A stretch of DNA of 64,000 nucleotides, from NCBI RefSeq assembly GCF_042653925.1, contig NZ_JBHSFQ010000019.1, positions 60,459 through 124,458 of the forward strand. The letters are read 5' to 3'. The notes under the pieces are model-generated. The model searched no databases. It was not told the origin of the DNA and worked only from the letters and a program-made list of their open reading frames with translations. The DNA is from Nocardiopsis_B mangrovi (GTDB taxonomy: Bacteria; Actinomycetota; Actinomycetes; Streptosporangiales; Streptosporangiaceae). Position 1 is the first letter of the stretch. Every line of letters begins with the position of its first letter. Shown here piece by piece: positions 1-8,843 of this stretch. The translations under genes and the position numbers were made by a program.

Positions 1-1385
1 GATCGGAATCGGAGGGTGCGGGCGAGCCGGGAACGTGGTTCCCGGCGATCGTCCTCGGCGAGGTGGAGGCCCCCGTCGGCGTACGCGTCGAACAGGGGGT
101 GCGTGCGGGGCGGCAGCCACGCCTCGGCCTGGCGGCACAGCCCGGCCAGCGGCGAGGAGGCGAGGTCCGATGCGGGCTCCCGGAGGATCACGCCGGCCAC
201 CAGCGCGCCCAGCTCCTCGGTCCACGGGCAGGAGAGCTGTTCCAGCACGGTGAGCAGGGCGGCCGCGGTGGCGCCCGTTCCCCGCTCGGCCGCCCAGGCG
301 CACCGCTCCGCCGCGGGCAGCAGGGCCAGCAGCGCGCGTCCCCGGCTGCCGCGCATGTCGTGGCCGCGGGTGAGCCGGTCCATGGCGGCGGGGAGGAGCG
401 CACGCGCCCACGCGAGGTCGCGCTGGACCACGGCCGCGTTGGCGAGGGCGTCGAGCAGGTCCCAGTCGCCGGAGTCCTGGGCCTGCGCGACCACGTGGGC
501 GCGGTCGCCGCCGAAGTGGCCGGTCCAGGTGTCGAGCGGGGTGTGGGACACGAGCGTCCACAGCCATTCGCGGCGGATGTCCCCGCGGGGGTCGCCCCCT
601 TCGGGGACGCTGACGTTCAGGTCGCGGACCAGGTCGGCGTCCGACGGGTCCGGCAGCGTCACGCGCGGACCACCGGTACCGGGGCGGATGTGGCGCCGGG
701 CGTGGCCGGCGAGCCTCCTGCCGCGGTCGGTGTCGCCCAGCCGGGCCATCAGCGCCATGGCCAGGCCGCGGACGCGGGGGCTGCGGTCGGACAGCGCCTC
801 GGCGAGGAGGGGTTCGTCGCCGGGGGAGAGGCACTCCTCCAGCGACTCCAGCAGCCGGCGGCGGTGATCAGCGTCGCCGGCGCGCCACTGCGCCACGGTG
901 AACGCGCCGACCGGGGCCGACCGGGGCACGTAGGACCACTGGGGAGCGAGCGCGGCCAGCCAGCGGCCGCGCTCGCCGCAGACCCGCGCCACCCGGCGGC
1001 CCAGCCCGTGGTCGCGGGAGCCGGCGTCGAGCAGCCGGGGGAGCAGGTGCGGCGGGACGCGCCGCCCGCGCTCGGCGGCGAGGTCCAGCCACTCGCCGAG
1101 CCGGAAGTCGGCGGTCTGGGCGAGCAGCTCGCTCAGGCGCAGTGCCGCCGCGTCGCCCACCACCGGGGCGGACTCGGCCGGAGCGGGCGGCAGCGGGTCG
1201 GCGCGGCCCGGCGTTCGCCCGGCCCGATCGCGCACCGCGACCAGCGCGGCCCGGTCGAGCAGGGTCAGCGCCGGATCGCCCCCGGCGACAGCGGGCAGCC
1301 CCGGCGGATCCGGCACAGCCCGCCGGTCGGTGCCCACCAGGGCCGCGGACACCAGGTCCGGCCACACGTCGTCGGATGTCGACAC
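1..1385 (-). CDS. DUF5691 family protein (3' end outside window)
   Basis: The minus-strand frame is open from a GTG at 1383-1385 to the window edge, giving at least 461 residues; the C-terminus is missing. The N-terminus carries the phrase SAALVGTDRR, which I associate with DUF5691 proteins, followed by an Arg/Leu-rich, probably helical-repeat body with segments such as SDRSPRVRGLAMALMARLGD that look HEAT-like. The start is supported by GAGAGGAC upstream. The gene lies downstream of, and in the same direction as, a SWIM zinc-finger gene; DUF5691 and SWIM proteins are often neighbours in actinobacteria, together with an AAA/MoxR ATPase and VWA proteins that would be expected beyond the window edge. 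Biochemical function is unknown. Confidence 0.75.
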   Translation of the reverse strand, partial: MSTSDDVWPDLVSAALVGTDRRAVPDPPGLPAVAGGDPALTLLDRAALVAVRDRAGRTPGRADPLPPAPAESAPVVGDAAALRLSELLAQTADFRLGEWLDLAAERGRRVPPHLLPRLLDAGSRDHGLGRRVARVCGERGRWLAALAPQWSYVPRSAPVGAFTVAQWRAGDADHRRRLLESLEECLSPGDEPLLAEALSDRSPRVRGLAMALMARLGDTDRGRRLAGHARRHIRPGTGGPRVTLPDPSDADLVRDLNVSVPEGGDPRGDIRREWLWTLVSHTPLDTWTGHFGGDRAHVVAQAQDSGDWDLLDALANAAVVQRDLAWARALLPAAMDRLTRGHDMRGSRGRALLALLPAAERCAWAAERGTGATAAALLTVLEQLSCPWTEELGALVAGVILREPASDLASSPLAGLCRQAEAWLPPRTHPLFDAYADGGLHLAEDDRREPRSRLARTLRFR

Positions 1386-1649
1386 GGAAAGCGGTCCTCT
1401 CACAGGGGAAGCAGGAGGGGGCGGGGTGACGGGCGGCGCGTACCGCGCCGACGCCGCGGCGGAAGCGGGCGGACCCGGTATCAGGGCCGCGATCACCGTT
1501 GCGGACGGCGTCTCAGGCGCAGGCGGCCGACGCCATCGGCGCGCACTCCGGCTTCCGCGGCGCGAAGCGCGCCGGGAGGTCCCACACGCGTCGGCCGGCG
1601 CCGCTCACCGCTGTGACCGCTCCCGGGCGACCGGCCGTCCCCGGCACGG

Positions 1650-1976
1650 GGTTCACGGCCGGGCCTGCTGGGTGCCTCGTCGCGTGTTCGACGCGGGCGC
1701 CGGTGGGGTGGTGCGGCTGTGTCCCGTCTGGAAATGGGCGGGTCCTGGGGTGAGGACCGCCGTGGGGGTGTGGTGTCGTGCGGGGTGTCGCCGCGGGTGG
1801 TTTCCGGTGGTCGGCCTTGCCGGGAGCGAGGTTCACGGCCGGGCCTGCTGTCCTCCTCGTCACGTGCTCGGTGCGGGTGCCGGTTGGGTGGTGCTGCGGT
1901 GGTGTCGCGGCGTCCGGAAATGGGCGGGTCCTGGGGTAGGGGTGCGGTGTCGCGCGGGGTGTCCGCGGACCTGGGG
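1650..1976. repeat. Imperfect tandem duplication in the DUF5691/SWIM spacer
   Basis: The 609-bp spacer 1386-1994 has no convincing gene. Inside it a unit of about 180 bp starting at 1650 recurs immediately at 1830. A 21-bp block is identical at 1650-1670 and 1830-1850, and a 22-bp block is identical at 1730-1751 and 1916-1937; the rest matches with substitutions and small indels. The second copy fades near 1976. A 164-residue minus-strand frame (1493-1987) shows the same duplication as Pro/Arg/Thr-rich peptide repeats, but its composition does not look coding. Confidence 0.7.
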
Positions 1977-1994
1977 GTGTGCGTCATGGGCGGC

Positions 1995-3326
1995 CTAGAC
2001 GGATTCGCCGGTGAGCTGCACGGGTGCGCCGTCGGGGTCCCAGACGGTCAGTGGGCGCAGGCCGTGCGGGGTCCACTCGGCGGCGACCGTGGCCGGGGCG
2101 CCGCCCGTGACGGCCGCCCACTGCCACGGCGGGGCCGACGCGGCGTGCAGCGGGAGAGCGGCCCCGGTGGGGTCGGCCAGCCACCACCCCTCGTTCCGGC
2201 CGATCACGGAGTCGGCCACCACCACCGGCCACGCCTCCAGCCAGGGGTCGTCGGCCAGTGCCCGCGCCCACGACGCAAGGGCGTCGGCGACGGTGCCGCC
2301 CCGCGGCGGCCCGGTCCGCCGCTCGGCGTGGCGCCGCGTGACGACGGCGCGCGATTCGGCCGGGTGGAAGGCGAGGTCGGCGTCGACTTCGGTCCCTATC
2401 CGGACCGGCGCGTCGGGGGCCTGGCCGGGCCGGGCGAAGGACACCAGGGCGGCGGCGCGCCCATCGCCGCCGCGCAGCCAGATGCGCCGGCCGCGTACCT
2501 GCCCCGCGTCGAAGAACGCCTGCCCCAGCACCTGCCAGGTGTCGCGGACCGGAGCGGATTCGTCGGCCGCGGCGGGGATCCCCGCCCGCGACCGGACGGT
2601 CGCACCCAGCGGCGCGGGGAGCCGGTCGCGGCGCCGGTAGCCGCTGATCAGCAGCCGCAACAGCGCGTACTCCGCCAGCAGCCGCGAGGGCCAGTCGGCG
2701 ACCCGGCCGATCCCGGCGAGGTCGCGGACACGGTCGGCGATCCGCGCCGCCTGGGCGTCGACCAGCCGCGCCGCCATGTCGTCGTAGTGGGCGTAGCCCG
2801 GGTCGCGCGCGCCGGCGAGCCCGGACCCGATCTGGTCGCGCAGCCACAGCTCCAGTTCGGCGAGGCCGTCGGCCACCCGGTCCTCGCGCCGCCGCGCCCG
2901 CTGCTCCCGCTGTTCCTGCCGCCCGGCGGCGTCGGCGGCCGGCCGCGGGGACGTGCCGCCCGCGGCCGCCCCCCCGCGCTCGGCGAGCCAGCCGGCCACC
3001 CAGCCGGGCGGGTCGCCGGCCTCGGCCACGTGCCCGCCGCTCCACAGGTGGAGCAGGGCCAGGGTGTGCTTGCACGGGAACTTGCGGCTGGGGCAGCTGC
3101 ACCGGTACGCGGGCGAACCGGGTTCCAGGAAGTGCACCGCCGCGCGGTAGGGGGTGGCGCCGCTTCCGGAGCACTCCCCCCACAGCACCTCTGCCACCCC
3201 CGCGGCCGACCGGAGCCCCCGCACGGGCCAGGACGACGGGGTCCGGGCGACCTGTGCCGCGGCCTTCCGGGACGCGGCGTCAGGGGCGAGAGCCCAGATG
3301 TCGTCGGCACTCCAGCGTTCGCTCAC
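1995..3326 (-). CDS. SWIM zinc-finger protein
   Basis: 443 residues from a GTG at 3324-3326 (VSERWSADDIWALAPDAAS); an in-frame ATG at 3356 would add 10 residues. A SWIM motif (CxC-xn-CxH) is visible near residues 60-75 as YRCSCPSRKFPCKHTLALLH, so the protein probably binds zinc and possibly DNA or protein. The rest is Arg/Ala/Trp-rich without a recognised catalytic motif. Actinobacterial SWIM proteins of this length usually sit upstream of a DUF5691 gene, as here, and are often part of a larger MoxR-ATPase/VWA cluster of unknown role. The divergent neighbour is a methyltransferase. Confidence 0.85.
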   Translation of the reverse strand: MSERWSADDIWALAPDAASRKAAAQVARTPSSWPVRGLRSAAGVAEVLWGECSGSGATPYRAAVHFLEPGSPAYRCSCPSRKFPCKHTLALLHLWSGGHVAEAGDPPGWVAGWLAERGGAAAGGTSPRPAADAAGRQEQREQRARRREDRVADGLAELELWLRDQIGSGLAGARDPGYAHYDDMAARLVDAQAARIADRVRDLAGIGRVADWPSRLLAEYALLRLLISGYRRRDRLPAPLGATVRSRAGIPAAADESAPVRDTWQVLGQAFFDAGQVRGRRIWLRGGDGRAAALVSFARPGQAPDAPVRIGTEVDADLAFHPAESRAVVTRRHAERRTGPPRGGTVADALASWARALADDPWLEAWPVVVADSVIGRNEGWWLADPTGAALPLHAASAPPWQWAAVTGGAPATVAAEWTPHGLRPLTVWDPDGAPVQLTGESV

Positions 3327-3478
3327 ACCCCCGAACCTAGGCCCAGGGTGTGACATTCACCCGGCCCGGACAGCGGGACGCGGGGGACGAAATCGGCCAT
3401 CCCGGTGATTCCGCGGGCACACGGCGTTACGGTGAAACGGGAGCAGGGGAGAGCGCGGGAGCGGACCGGGGAGCGGTG

Positions 3479-4573
3479 ATGCACGTGAGAGAGGCCCAAG
3501 ACGACGCCGATCGCAGTGAGCTGCTGGGACTCCTCGTGGGGCCCTGGCTGGCGTACGCGGTCTCCGCCGCCGTGGAGCTGGGCGTGGTCGACCGGATCGC
3601 GCGGGAGCCGGCGGGCCCCCGGGAGCTCGCCGAAGAGCTGGGCCTGCGACCGGAGCCGCTGTACCGGCTGCTGCGCGCCCTCGCGGCGATCGGGATCCTC
3701 GCCGAGGACCCCGAAGGCGCCTTCGCCCCCACCGGCAAGGGCCGCCTGCTGAGCGCCACCCATCCCGGCTCGATGCGCGACCTCGCGCTGCTCTACACGA
3801 GCGGCTTCTTCACCGACGCCTGGAAGCGGCTGGGCGACTCGGTCCGTACCGGCGAGCCCGCCTTCCGCACGGCCCACGGCACCGACATCTACGGCTACCT
3901 GCACACCCACCCCGCCGACTCCGCCCTCTTCGACGCGGGGATGTCGGTGGGCAGCTCGTTCGCCGCCGAACTCCCCGCCGTCGTCGACTTCTCCGCGGCC
4001 TCGCGGATCGTGGACGTCGGCGGCGGCGACGGATCGGTGCTGGCCGGGCTGCTCATGGCCCACGCGCATCTCAGCGGCGTGCTCTTCGAGCGCCCCGATG
4101 TGATGCGCTCCGCCGAGGGGCGGCTGGGGACCTACGTCGCCGAAGGCCGCTGCCGGGCGGTCCCCGGCGACTTCTTCCGCGAGGTCCCCGCGGGCGGGGA
4201 CGTCTACCTGCTCTGCCGCGTCCTGCACAACTGGGACGCCGCCGCCGCCCGGACGATCCTGGCCAACTGCCGGGCGGCCATGCCCGCCGACGGCCTGCTG
4301 CTGATCCTGGAGCGGATCGTCCCGGGCCACGGCCCCGGGCGGGGCGGGGCCGCCGTCCCCGACCGGGGGCCCGAACCACGTGGGACCGCCGCCCCCGACC
4401 GCGACCCGGCCTGGCTCGCGCTCGCCTTCGACCTGAACATGATGGTCATGACCGCCGGGCGCGAGCGGACCGCCGCCGAGTACGACGAGCTGCTGGGCTC
4501 CGCGGGGCTGCGCACCCGTGAGGTCCGCGACCTGGCCGGCGAGATGCGGGTCCTGGTCGCCGCCCCCGGCTGA
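3479..4573 (+). CDS. SAM-dependent O-methyltransferase (family 2)
   Basis: 364 residues from ATG 3479 behind GGGGAGC; GTG 3476 is a possible alternative and an ATG at 3350 opens the frame earlier but lacks a ribosome site. The N-terminal part (about 12-95) is the winged-helix dimerisation domain of plant/actinomycete O-methyltransferases (LAEELGLRPEPLYRLLRAL). The SAM-binding glycine motif RIVDVGGGDGS lies near residue 177, and the FFREVPAGGDVYLL and LLILERIVP strands follow. Such enzymes methylate hydroxyls of small aromatic or polyketide substrates; no biosynthetic cluster is adjacent, so the substrate is unknown. A Gly/Pro/Arg-rich insertion near residues 285-305 is unusual for the family. 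Confidence 0.85.
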   Translation: MHVREAQDDADRSELLGLLVGPWLAYAVSAAVELGVVDRIAREPAGPRELAEELGLRPEPLYRLLRALAAIGILAEDPEGAFAPTGKGRLLSATHPGSMRDLALLYTSGFFTDAWKRLGDSVRTGEPAFRTAHGTDIYGYLHTHPADSALFDAGMSVGSSFAAELPAVVDFSAASRIVDVGGGDGSVLAGLLMAHAHLSGVLFERPDVMRSAEGRLGTYVAEGRCRAVPGDFFREVPAGGDVYLLCRVLHNWDAAAARTILANCRAAMPADGLLLILERIVPGHGPGRGGAAVPDRGPEPRGTAAPDRDPAWLALAFDLNMMVMTAGRERTAAEYDELLGSAGLRTREVRDLAGEMRVLVAAPG

Positions 4574-4779
4574 CCTGCCTCGGCACGGGGCGCCGACCTG
4601 GTGGCCCGGTGGCCGCCCGGTCGCGGCCGGCGGCCGTCACGGCGGTACTCCGTCGCAGGTCGCGGGTGTTGCGCCGCGAATATCCCGAAACCGCCTACCT
4701 GGCCGTCGCCGGGTCGATACGATCACCGGCACGGGGGGCCGGTACGAATGTGAGCGTTGGGATTCGAGGAGGCCGCCAG

Positions 4780-5142
4780 GTGTCGGGACGAGAACGGGAG
4801 CGCTTTCCCTGCACGGAGGCCGTCGTCGTGCCCATTCACGGTGAGATCGACATCGCCACCGCCGACGACATGCGCGACCGCATCCTGCGGGCGGCGGGGC
4901 CCTCCGGCCGGTCCTGCATGGTGGTCGACCTCTCCGGCGTCGTCTTCTTCGACGCCAGCGGGGTGCGGGCGCTCATGGGCGCCTACCGCCGGCTCACCGG
5001 AGAGGGCCGCCACATGGTCCTCGCCGAGCCCACCTCGGTGCCCGCGCGCATCCTCGACGCCCTCCAGCTCCACGAGGTCTTCGACGTCTACCCCCTGGTC
5101 GAGATGGCCCTCGCCCACATCAACCGCCCCGCCCGCCGCTGA
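4780..5142 (+). CDS. STAS-domain anti-anti-sigma factor
   Basis: 120 residues. GTG 4780 was chosen because GAGGAGG precedes it by about 8 bases; GTG 4750 is an alternative. The whole protein is a STAS domain: an IHGEIDIATADDMRDRIL strand-helix start and the phosphoacceptor loop VVFFDASGVRAL, in which the serine of DASG is the usual site phosphorylated by an anti-sigma kinase. In the unphosphorylated form it would release a sigma factor of the SigB/SigF type or a related partner. No anti-sigma kinase or sigma gene lies within the window, so its partner is encoded elsewhere. Confidence 0.85.
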   Translation: MSGRERERFPCTEAVVVPIHGEIDIATADDMRDRILRAAGPSGRSCMVVDLSGVVFFDASGVRALMGAYRRLTGEGRHMVLAEPTSVPARILDALQLHEVFDVYPLVEMALAHINRPARR

Positions 5143-5236
5143 GCCTCCCGCGGGTGCCCGCCTCCGCCCCGGCCCGAGCCGGGAGAGGCGGGCCACACGG
5201 CGTGCCGCCGGCGTCCGTCCGCCGGCGCCGGCCCGG

Positions 5237-6805
5237 TCAGGCCGGCTCCAGGAACGGGGCGAGCAGCCCCGGGACCGCGTCGTCGGCGAGGCGGACCCCC
5301 TCGATCAGCCCCATGTCGACCGCGCGGTAGACCCCGGCGCCGCCGGCGGTCGTCGCGCCCACGGTGACCAGGCCGGCGCGGCGCTGCATCGGCGAGCGGG
5401 TGAACCGCCAGCCGATGATCCCCTCGCGTTCGAGTGCGACCGTCGCGCGGGCGGCCATGCCCGTGCGCGTGATCAGGTGCCCGGGCGTGAGCGCGTGCCC
5501 CAGCCCCCGGTAGGCGCCCACGGCGTAGGCGACCAGAAGCGGCGCCGCCACCGCGGCCGCGATCGGCCCGGTCCACCAGGCCACCCACGGCGTGGCCGCC
5601 GCCGCGCCCGAGAGCACGGCCCCGATCAGGGCGGTCAGCAGCAGCGCCCCGACCACGCGGCGGCGCAGCGCGGCGCTCGGGTGGGCGGTGAGCGGGGTCT
5701 CCAGGAGGAGGAAGGGGGCCTTCAGCACGGCGGCGGCCAGCCGCCGGGCCCGCGGCCCCGGCATCGCCGGCGACAGCGCGTTGCGGGAAACGGTCTCCTC
5801 GTGGTCGCCCCCGCCAAGGCCGGTCGCCACGGCGGTCACCTTGGCCCCGCCCGACCAGCGCAGCGGCAGGGGCTCCAGCACCGCCGCGCCGTGCAGCCGA
5901 CGCTCCTCCACCGACAGCGCCTTGGCGGTCAGCAGCCCCCGCCGCACCAGCAGCGTCGCGTCGGCCTCCCGCGTCATCCGGTAGTTCCACCACGCCTCCA
6001 CCTGGAGGGCGGTCGCCGCGACCGTGCCCGTCGCGGCAACGGTGAGCACCAGTGCGGTGGCGGCCACGGCGGGGTGGGCGAGGGCGAAGTCCCAGACGGG
6101 CATGGCCGTGCGGGCGGCCCGCTCCTCGCCGAACCAGCTGAGGACCTGCCACACGCCGCCGAGCGCGCCCGCGCCGAGCAGCGGGACGGCGCGGCTGAGC
6201 GGGGCATAGCCGAACCAGGCCGGGGACAGTGCCGCGAGTACCGCGGCCCCGGGCAGGCCGGGTGCGTCCCCGGTCTCCGCCGCGGACGCGCGGAGCAGGA
6301 GTTCGCGGCGCAGCCGCGCGCCCTCGGCCGCGGTGACGTAGTCCAGGCGCAGTTCGTCCTGCTGAGCGGCGCCCGCGGACACGCCGGTCCCCACGGTCAC
6401 GGTGCACAGGCCCAGCACGCGGACCCAGATCGCCGCGGAGACGTCCACGCTGCGGATCCGTTCGCGCGGGATCGACCGCGAGGAGCGCGCGACGATCCCG
6501 GATTCCATCTCCAGCCGCTCGCCGGTGACCCGGTAGCGGGTGCGGCGCAGCCGAAGCGCGTCGAGGCCGACCAGGACCCCGATGAGCAGCACGGCGGCGG
6601 GCACGATGACCACCGGCCACGGGAGCGGCGCGCCGCCCAGGACGACCGCGGCGGTGGCGACCAGGGCGGGCAGCCCGATCACGGCGGCGAGCACGATCGC
6701 GCCGGCCCAGACGGTGGCCGGGCTGAGGCCGCGCCAGTCCGCCGGTTCGACGGTGCCACCGGAGTCCTGCCGCGGGGCCGGGCCCGCGGGTGCGGCGGCG
6801 GTCAT
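5237..6805 (-). CDS. Membrane protein with bacterial PH (YdbT-like) domains
   Basis: 522 residues, several hydrophobic segments (about 30-80, 185-240 and 375-420) separated by soluble parts resembling the bacterial PH domain (DUF304/YdbS-YdbT): RYRVTGERLEMESGIVARSSRSIPRERIRSVDV near residues 90-125 and later WNYRMTREADATLLVRRGLL. It overlaps the upstream small PH-domain gene by 4 bases (ATGA at 6802-6805), a strong operon sign, and the pair matches the Bacillus ydbS/ydbT arrangement. Function is not defined; in Bacillus such proteins affect resistance to antimicrobial peptides and envelope stress. The divergent SPFH gene suggests a shared membrane-organisation role, which is inference. Confidence 0.8.
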   Translation of the reverse strand: MTAAAPAGPAPRQDSGGTVEPADWRGLSPATVWAGAIVLAAVIGLPALVATAAVVLGGAPLPWPVVIVPAAVLLIGVLVGLDALRLRRTRYRVTGERLEMESGIVARSSRSIPRERIRSVDVSAAIWVRVLGLCTVTVGTGVSAGAAQQDELRLDYVTAAEGARLRRELLLRASAAETGDAPGLPGAAVLAALSPAWFGYAPLSRAVPLLGAGALGGVWQVLSWFGEERAARTAMPVWDFALAHPAVAATALVLTVAATGTVAATALQVEAWWNYRMTREADATLLVRRGLLTAKALSVEERRLHGAAVLEPLPLRWSGGAKVTAVATGLGGGDHEETVSRNALSPAMPGPRARRLAAAVLKAPFLLLETPLTAHPSAALRRRVVGALLLTALIGAVLSGAAAATPWVAWWTGPIAAAVAAPLLVAYAVGAYRGLGHALTPGHLITRTGMAARATVALEREGIIGWRFTRSPMQRRAGLVTVGATTAGGAGVYRAVDMGLIEGVRLADDAVPGLLAPFLEPA

Positions 6806-7314
6806 GTGGCATCACCCGGCAGCGCCCGGGTCGTGGCGGCCGTCAGGCGCGCGGCCAGCCGGGCGGCGCGTTCATGGCCGAGTCCGTCGATGCTGAGGGG
6901 CCCGGCGGCCGAAGCGGTCGTGACGGTCAGGCTGGACAGGCCGAACAGCCGCTGGAGCGGTCCGCGGTCGGTGTCGACGGTCTGGATCCGCGACATCGGC
7001 GCGATCCGCCATTCCTGCCACAGCCACCCGGAGGCGGTGTACACGGCGTCGTCGGTGACCTCCCAGCGGTGCACGCGGTAGCGCCACAGCGGCATCGCGG
7101 CGGTGACCGCGACACCCGCGGCGGCGAGGATCCCGGCGGCCAGCCAGAGCCAGGGGCGGGCGGCGTCGGCGAACGGTATCGCGTCCAGGACGGTGACCGC
7201 CGCCGGCACCGCGGCGGCCGGGACGGCGATGAGCAGGGACCGGGTGGTCCACCAGGCGATGGCGCGGCGCTCCACCCGGTGGCGGGGCGGTCGCAGGCGC
7301 AGGGGTACGGGCAT
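6802..7314 (-). CDS. Small membrane PH-domain protein (YdbS-like)
   Basis: 170 residues with two adjacent transmembrane helices (about 25-45 and 55-75) followed by a PH domain: RVHRWEVTDDAVYTASGW, then RIAPMSRIQTVDTDRGPLQR and an amphipathic C-terminal helix. The PMSRIQTVD stretch is the signature strand-loop of YdbS-like domains. It is first in the two-gene minus-strand operon, its stop overlapping the start of the 522-residue partner. It diverges from the SPFH gene across a 108-bp spacer containing a GTGATATCAC palindrome. Confidence 0.8.
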   Translation of the reverse strand: MPVPLRLRPPRHRVERRAIAWWTTRSLLIAVPAAAVPAAVTVLDAIPFADAARPWLWLAAGILAAAGVAVTAAMPLWRYRVHRWEVTDDAVYTASGWLWQEWRIAPMSRIQTVDTDRGPLQRLFGLSSLTVTTASAAGPLSIDGLGHERAARLAARLTAATTRALPGDAT

Positions 7315-7368
7315 CGGTTCTCCCTGTCAGGTCGGTCCGGACCGGGGTCCGGAGGGGCGCTTAATAAA

Positions 7369-7378
7369 GTGATATCAC
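7369..7378. promoter_or_regulatory. GTGATATCAC palindrome in divergent spacer
   Basis: A perfect 10-bp palindrome in the short spacer between the PH-domain operon and the SPFH gene, set in locally AT-rich sequence (TTAATAAAGTGATATCACAA). A TATGCT hexamer at 7384-7389 could serve as a -10 element for the plus-strand gene. The ribbon-helix-helix protein encoded at 8363 is a natural candidate to bind here, but nothing in the sequence proves it. Confidence 0.45.
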
Positions 7379-7422
7379 AATGCTATGCTGGCGGCATCAC
7401 ATCAGATCGAGGGAGGACCCCC

Positions 7423-8346
7423 ATGAACGACGCCACGCGCGCCGACGCCGCGAGCGTGCAGATGCCCGACCCGAAGGTCCGGGAGCGCCAGGTGAGCGGG
7501 GCCCCCGGGCTGCCCGTCGCGGCCCTGTGCCTGGTCCTCGTCGTCGCCGGCGTGCTGCTGGTGCTCGCCGGATTGTTCGCCGGCGCGGGCCCGGCGGCAT
7601 GGGTCGGCGGGATCGCGCTGATCCTGGCCGGCCTGATCGCGGCGGTCGGGCTGACCATCGTCGCCCCCAACGAGGCCCGCGTCGTGCAGTTCCTCGGCCG
7701 CTACTCCGGGACGCTGCGCGAGGACGGCCTGCGCTGGGTCAACCCCTTGACCACCCGGCAGCCGATCTCCACCCGCATCCGCAACCACGAGACGTCGGTG
7801 ATGAAGGTCAACGACTTCGACGGCAACCCCATCGAGATCGCCGCGGTCGTGGTCTGGCAGGTCGAGGACACCGCGCGCGCGGTCTTCGAGGTCGACGACT
7901 ACGTGCGGTTCGTCTCCATCCAGACCGAGACCGCCGTGCGGCACATCGCCAACAACTACTCCTATGACGCCCACGACGAAGGCCGGCTGTCGCTGCGCGA
8001 CAACGCCGACGAGATCACCGAGAAGCTGTCGGGGGAGATCGCCGCGCGGGTGGAGTCGGCGGGGGTGCGGATCGTGGAGTCGCGCTTCACCCATCTCGCC
8101 TATGCTCAGGAGATCGCCCAGGCGATGCTCCAGCGCCAGCAGGCCGGCGCGGTCGTGGCCGCCCGGCAGCTGATCGTGGAGGGGGCGGTGGGAATGGTCG
8201 ACATGGCGCTCCAACGCCTGTCGGAGCAGGACGTCGTCGAGCTGGACGAGGAGCGCAAGGCGTCGATGGTCAGCAACCTGCTCGTCGTGCTGTGCTCGGA
8301 CCGGCCCACCAGCCCGGTGGTCAACACCGGCTCGCTCTACCAGTAG
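7423..8346 (+). CDS. SPFH-domain (stomatin/slipin-like) membrane protein
   Basis: 307 residues from ATG 7423, preceded by GAGGGAGGA. Residues about 28-80 form two close hydrophobic segments, then the SPFH core begins (VAPNEARVVQFLGRYSGTLREDGLRWVNPL) and runs through VMKVNDFDGNPIEIAAVVVWQVEDTARAVF to the YAQEIAQAMLQRQQAGAVVAAR coiled helix. Proteins of this type oligomerise at the membrane and organise microdomains. The gene is followed after 16 bases by a ribbon-helix-helix regulator, and diverges from two PH-domain membrane proteins. The SPFH plus RHH pairing recurs in actinobacteria to my knowledge; its physiological role is open. Confidence 0.88.
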   Translation: MNDATRADAASVQMPDPKVRERQVSGAPGLPVAALCLVLVVAGVLLVLAGLFAGAGPAAWVGGIALILAGLIAAVGLTIVAPNEARVVQFLGRYSGTLREDGLRWVNPLTTRQPISTRIRNHETSVMKVNDFDGNPIEIAAVVVWQVEDTARAVFEVDDYVRFVSIQTETAVRHIANNYSYDAHDEGRLSLRDNADEITEKLSGEIAARVESAGVRIVESRFTHLAYAQEIAQAMLQRQQAGAVVAARQLIVEGAVGMVDMALQRLSEQDVVELDEERKASMVSNLLVVLCSDRPTSPVVNTGSLYQ

Positions 8347-8362
8347 CGGACGGCCGATCACC

Positions 8363-8608
8363 GTGGCCGAGCGGAAGAAGATCCTGCTGCGACTCGACCC
8401 CGCCGTGCACGACGCGCTCGCCCGCTGGGCGGGCGACGAGTTGCGCAGCACCAACGCGCAGATCGAATTCCTCCTCCGCCGCGCGCTGTCCGATGCGGGC
8501 CGCATGCCCAACAACAGCGCGGCCATCCCCCGCCGGGGGCGCCCGAAGAAGGCGCCTGATCCCGAGGAGGACGCCCCACCGGATTCCGGCCCCGAGGCCG
8601 AGGAGTGA
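8363..8608 (+). CDS. Ribbon-helix-helix (Arc-type) DNA-binding protein
   Basis: 81 residues from GTG 8363. The N-terminal half has the ribbon-helix-helix pattern: strand KKILLRLDPAVHDALARWA, then a second helix RSTNAQIEFLLRRAL, as in Arc/CopG toxin-antitoxin and small repressors. The C-terminal 30 residues are Pro/Glu/Asp-rich (PRRGRPKKAPDPEEDAP) and probably disordered. It is translationally close to the SPFH gene and ends just before a strong hairpin terminator, so the two form one transcript. The likely target is the palindrome at 7369 upstream of its own operon (inference). It is not an antitoxin judged by context: no toxin gene is adjacent. Confidence 0.8.
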   Translation: MAERKKILLRLDPAVHDALARWAGDELRSTNAQIEFLLRRALSDAGRMPNNSAAIPRRGRPKKAPDPEEDAPPDSGPEAEE

Positions 8609-8610
8609 CC

Positions 8611-8646
8611 GGGCTCTGGGCGGCGCCGCGGCGCCGCCCAGAGCCC
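8611..8646 (+). terminator. Hairpin terminator after SPFH-RHH operon
   Basis: Perfect inverted repeat with 17-bp arms (8611-8627 and 8630-8646) around a GC dinucleotide, starting 2 bases after the RHH stop codon. There is no T-tract, which is usual for actinomycete terminators. Confidence 0.75.
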
Positions 8647-8843
8647 GTCCTGTAATTCCAGCTCGTGCGGCCGGGCGGGCGTTGTGGCACCCTGGGCGAA
8701 ATCGAGGCCCGCGGTGTCAAGATCTCTTATGCGACCGTTACCGGCCATCTGATATGCGCGCGGTGACCCTGTTCTCGCCGCAGGTCACTGTGCTTTCCTG
8801 GGGCGGCTGGTGCCACAAGCATCCACAACCAAGGATGGGTCAC

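Noticed and set aside
63..1616. Long plus-strand open frame (517 residues) opposite DUF5691
   Set aside because: Gly/Arg/Val-rich shadow of the real minus-strand gene; no ribosome site and no family resemblance.
1493..1987. 164-residue minus-strand Pro/Arg/Thr-rich frame in the duplicated spacer
   Set aside because: Composition and peptide repeats follow the DNA duplication; no ribosome site. Treated as non-coding repeat.
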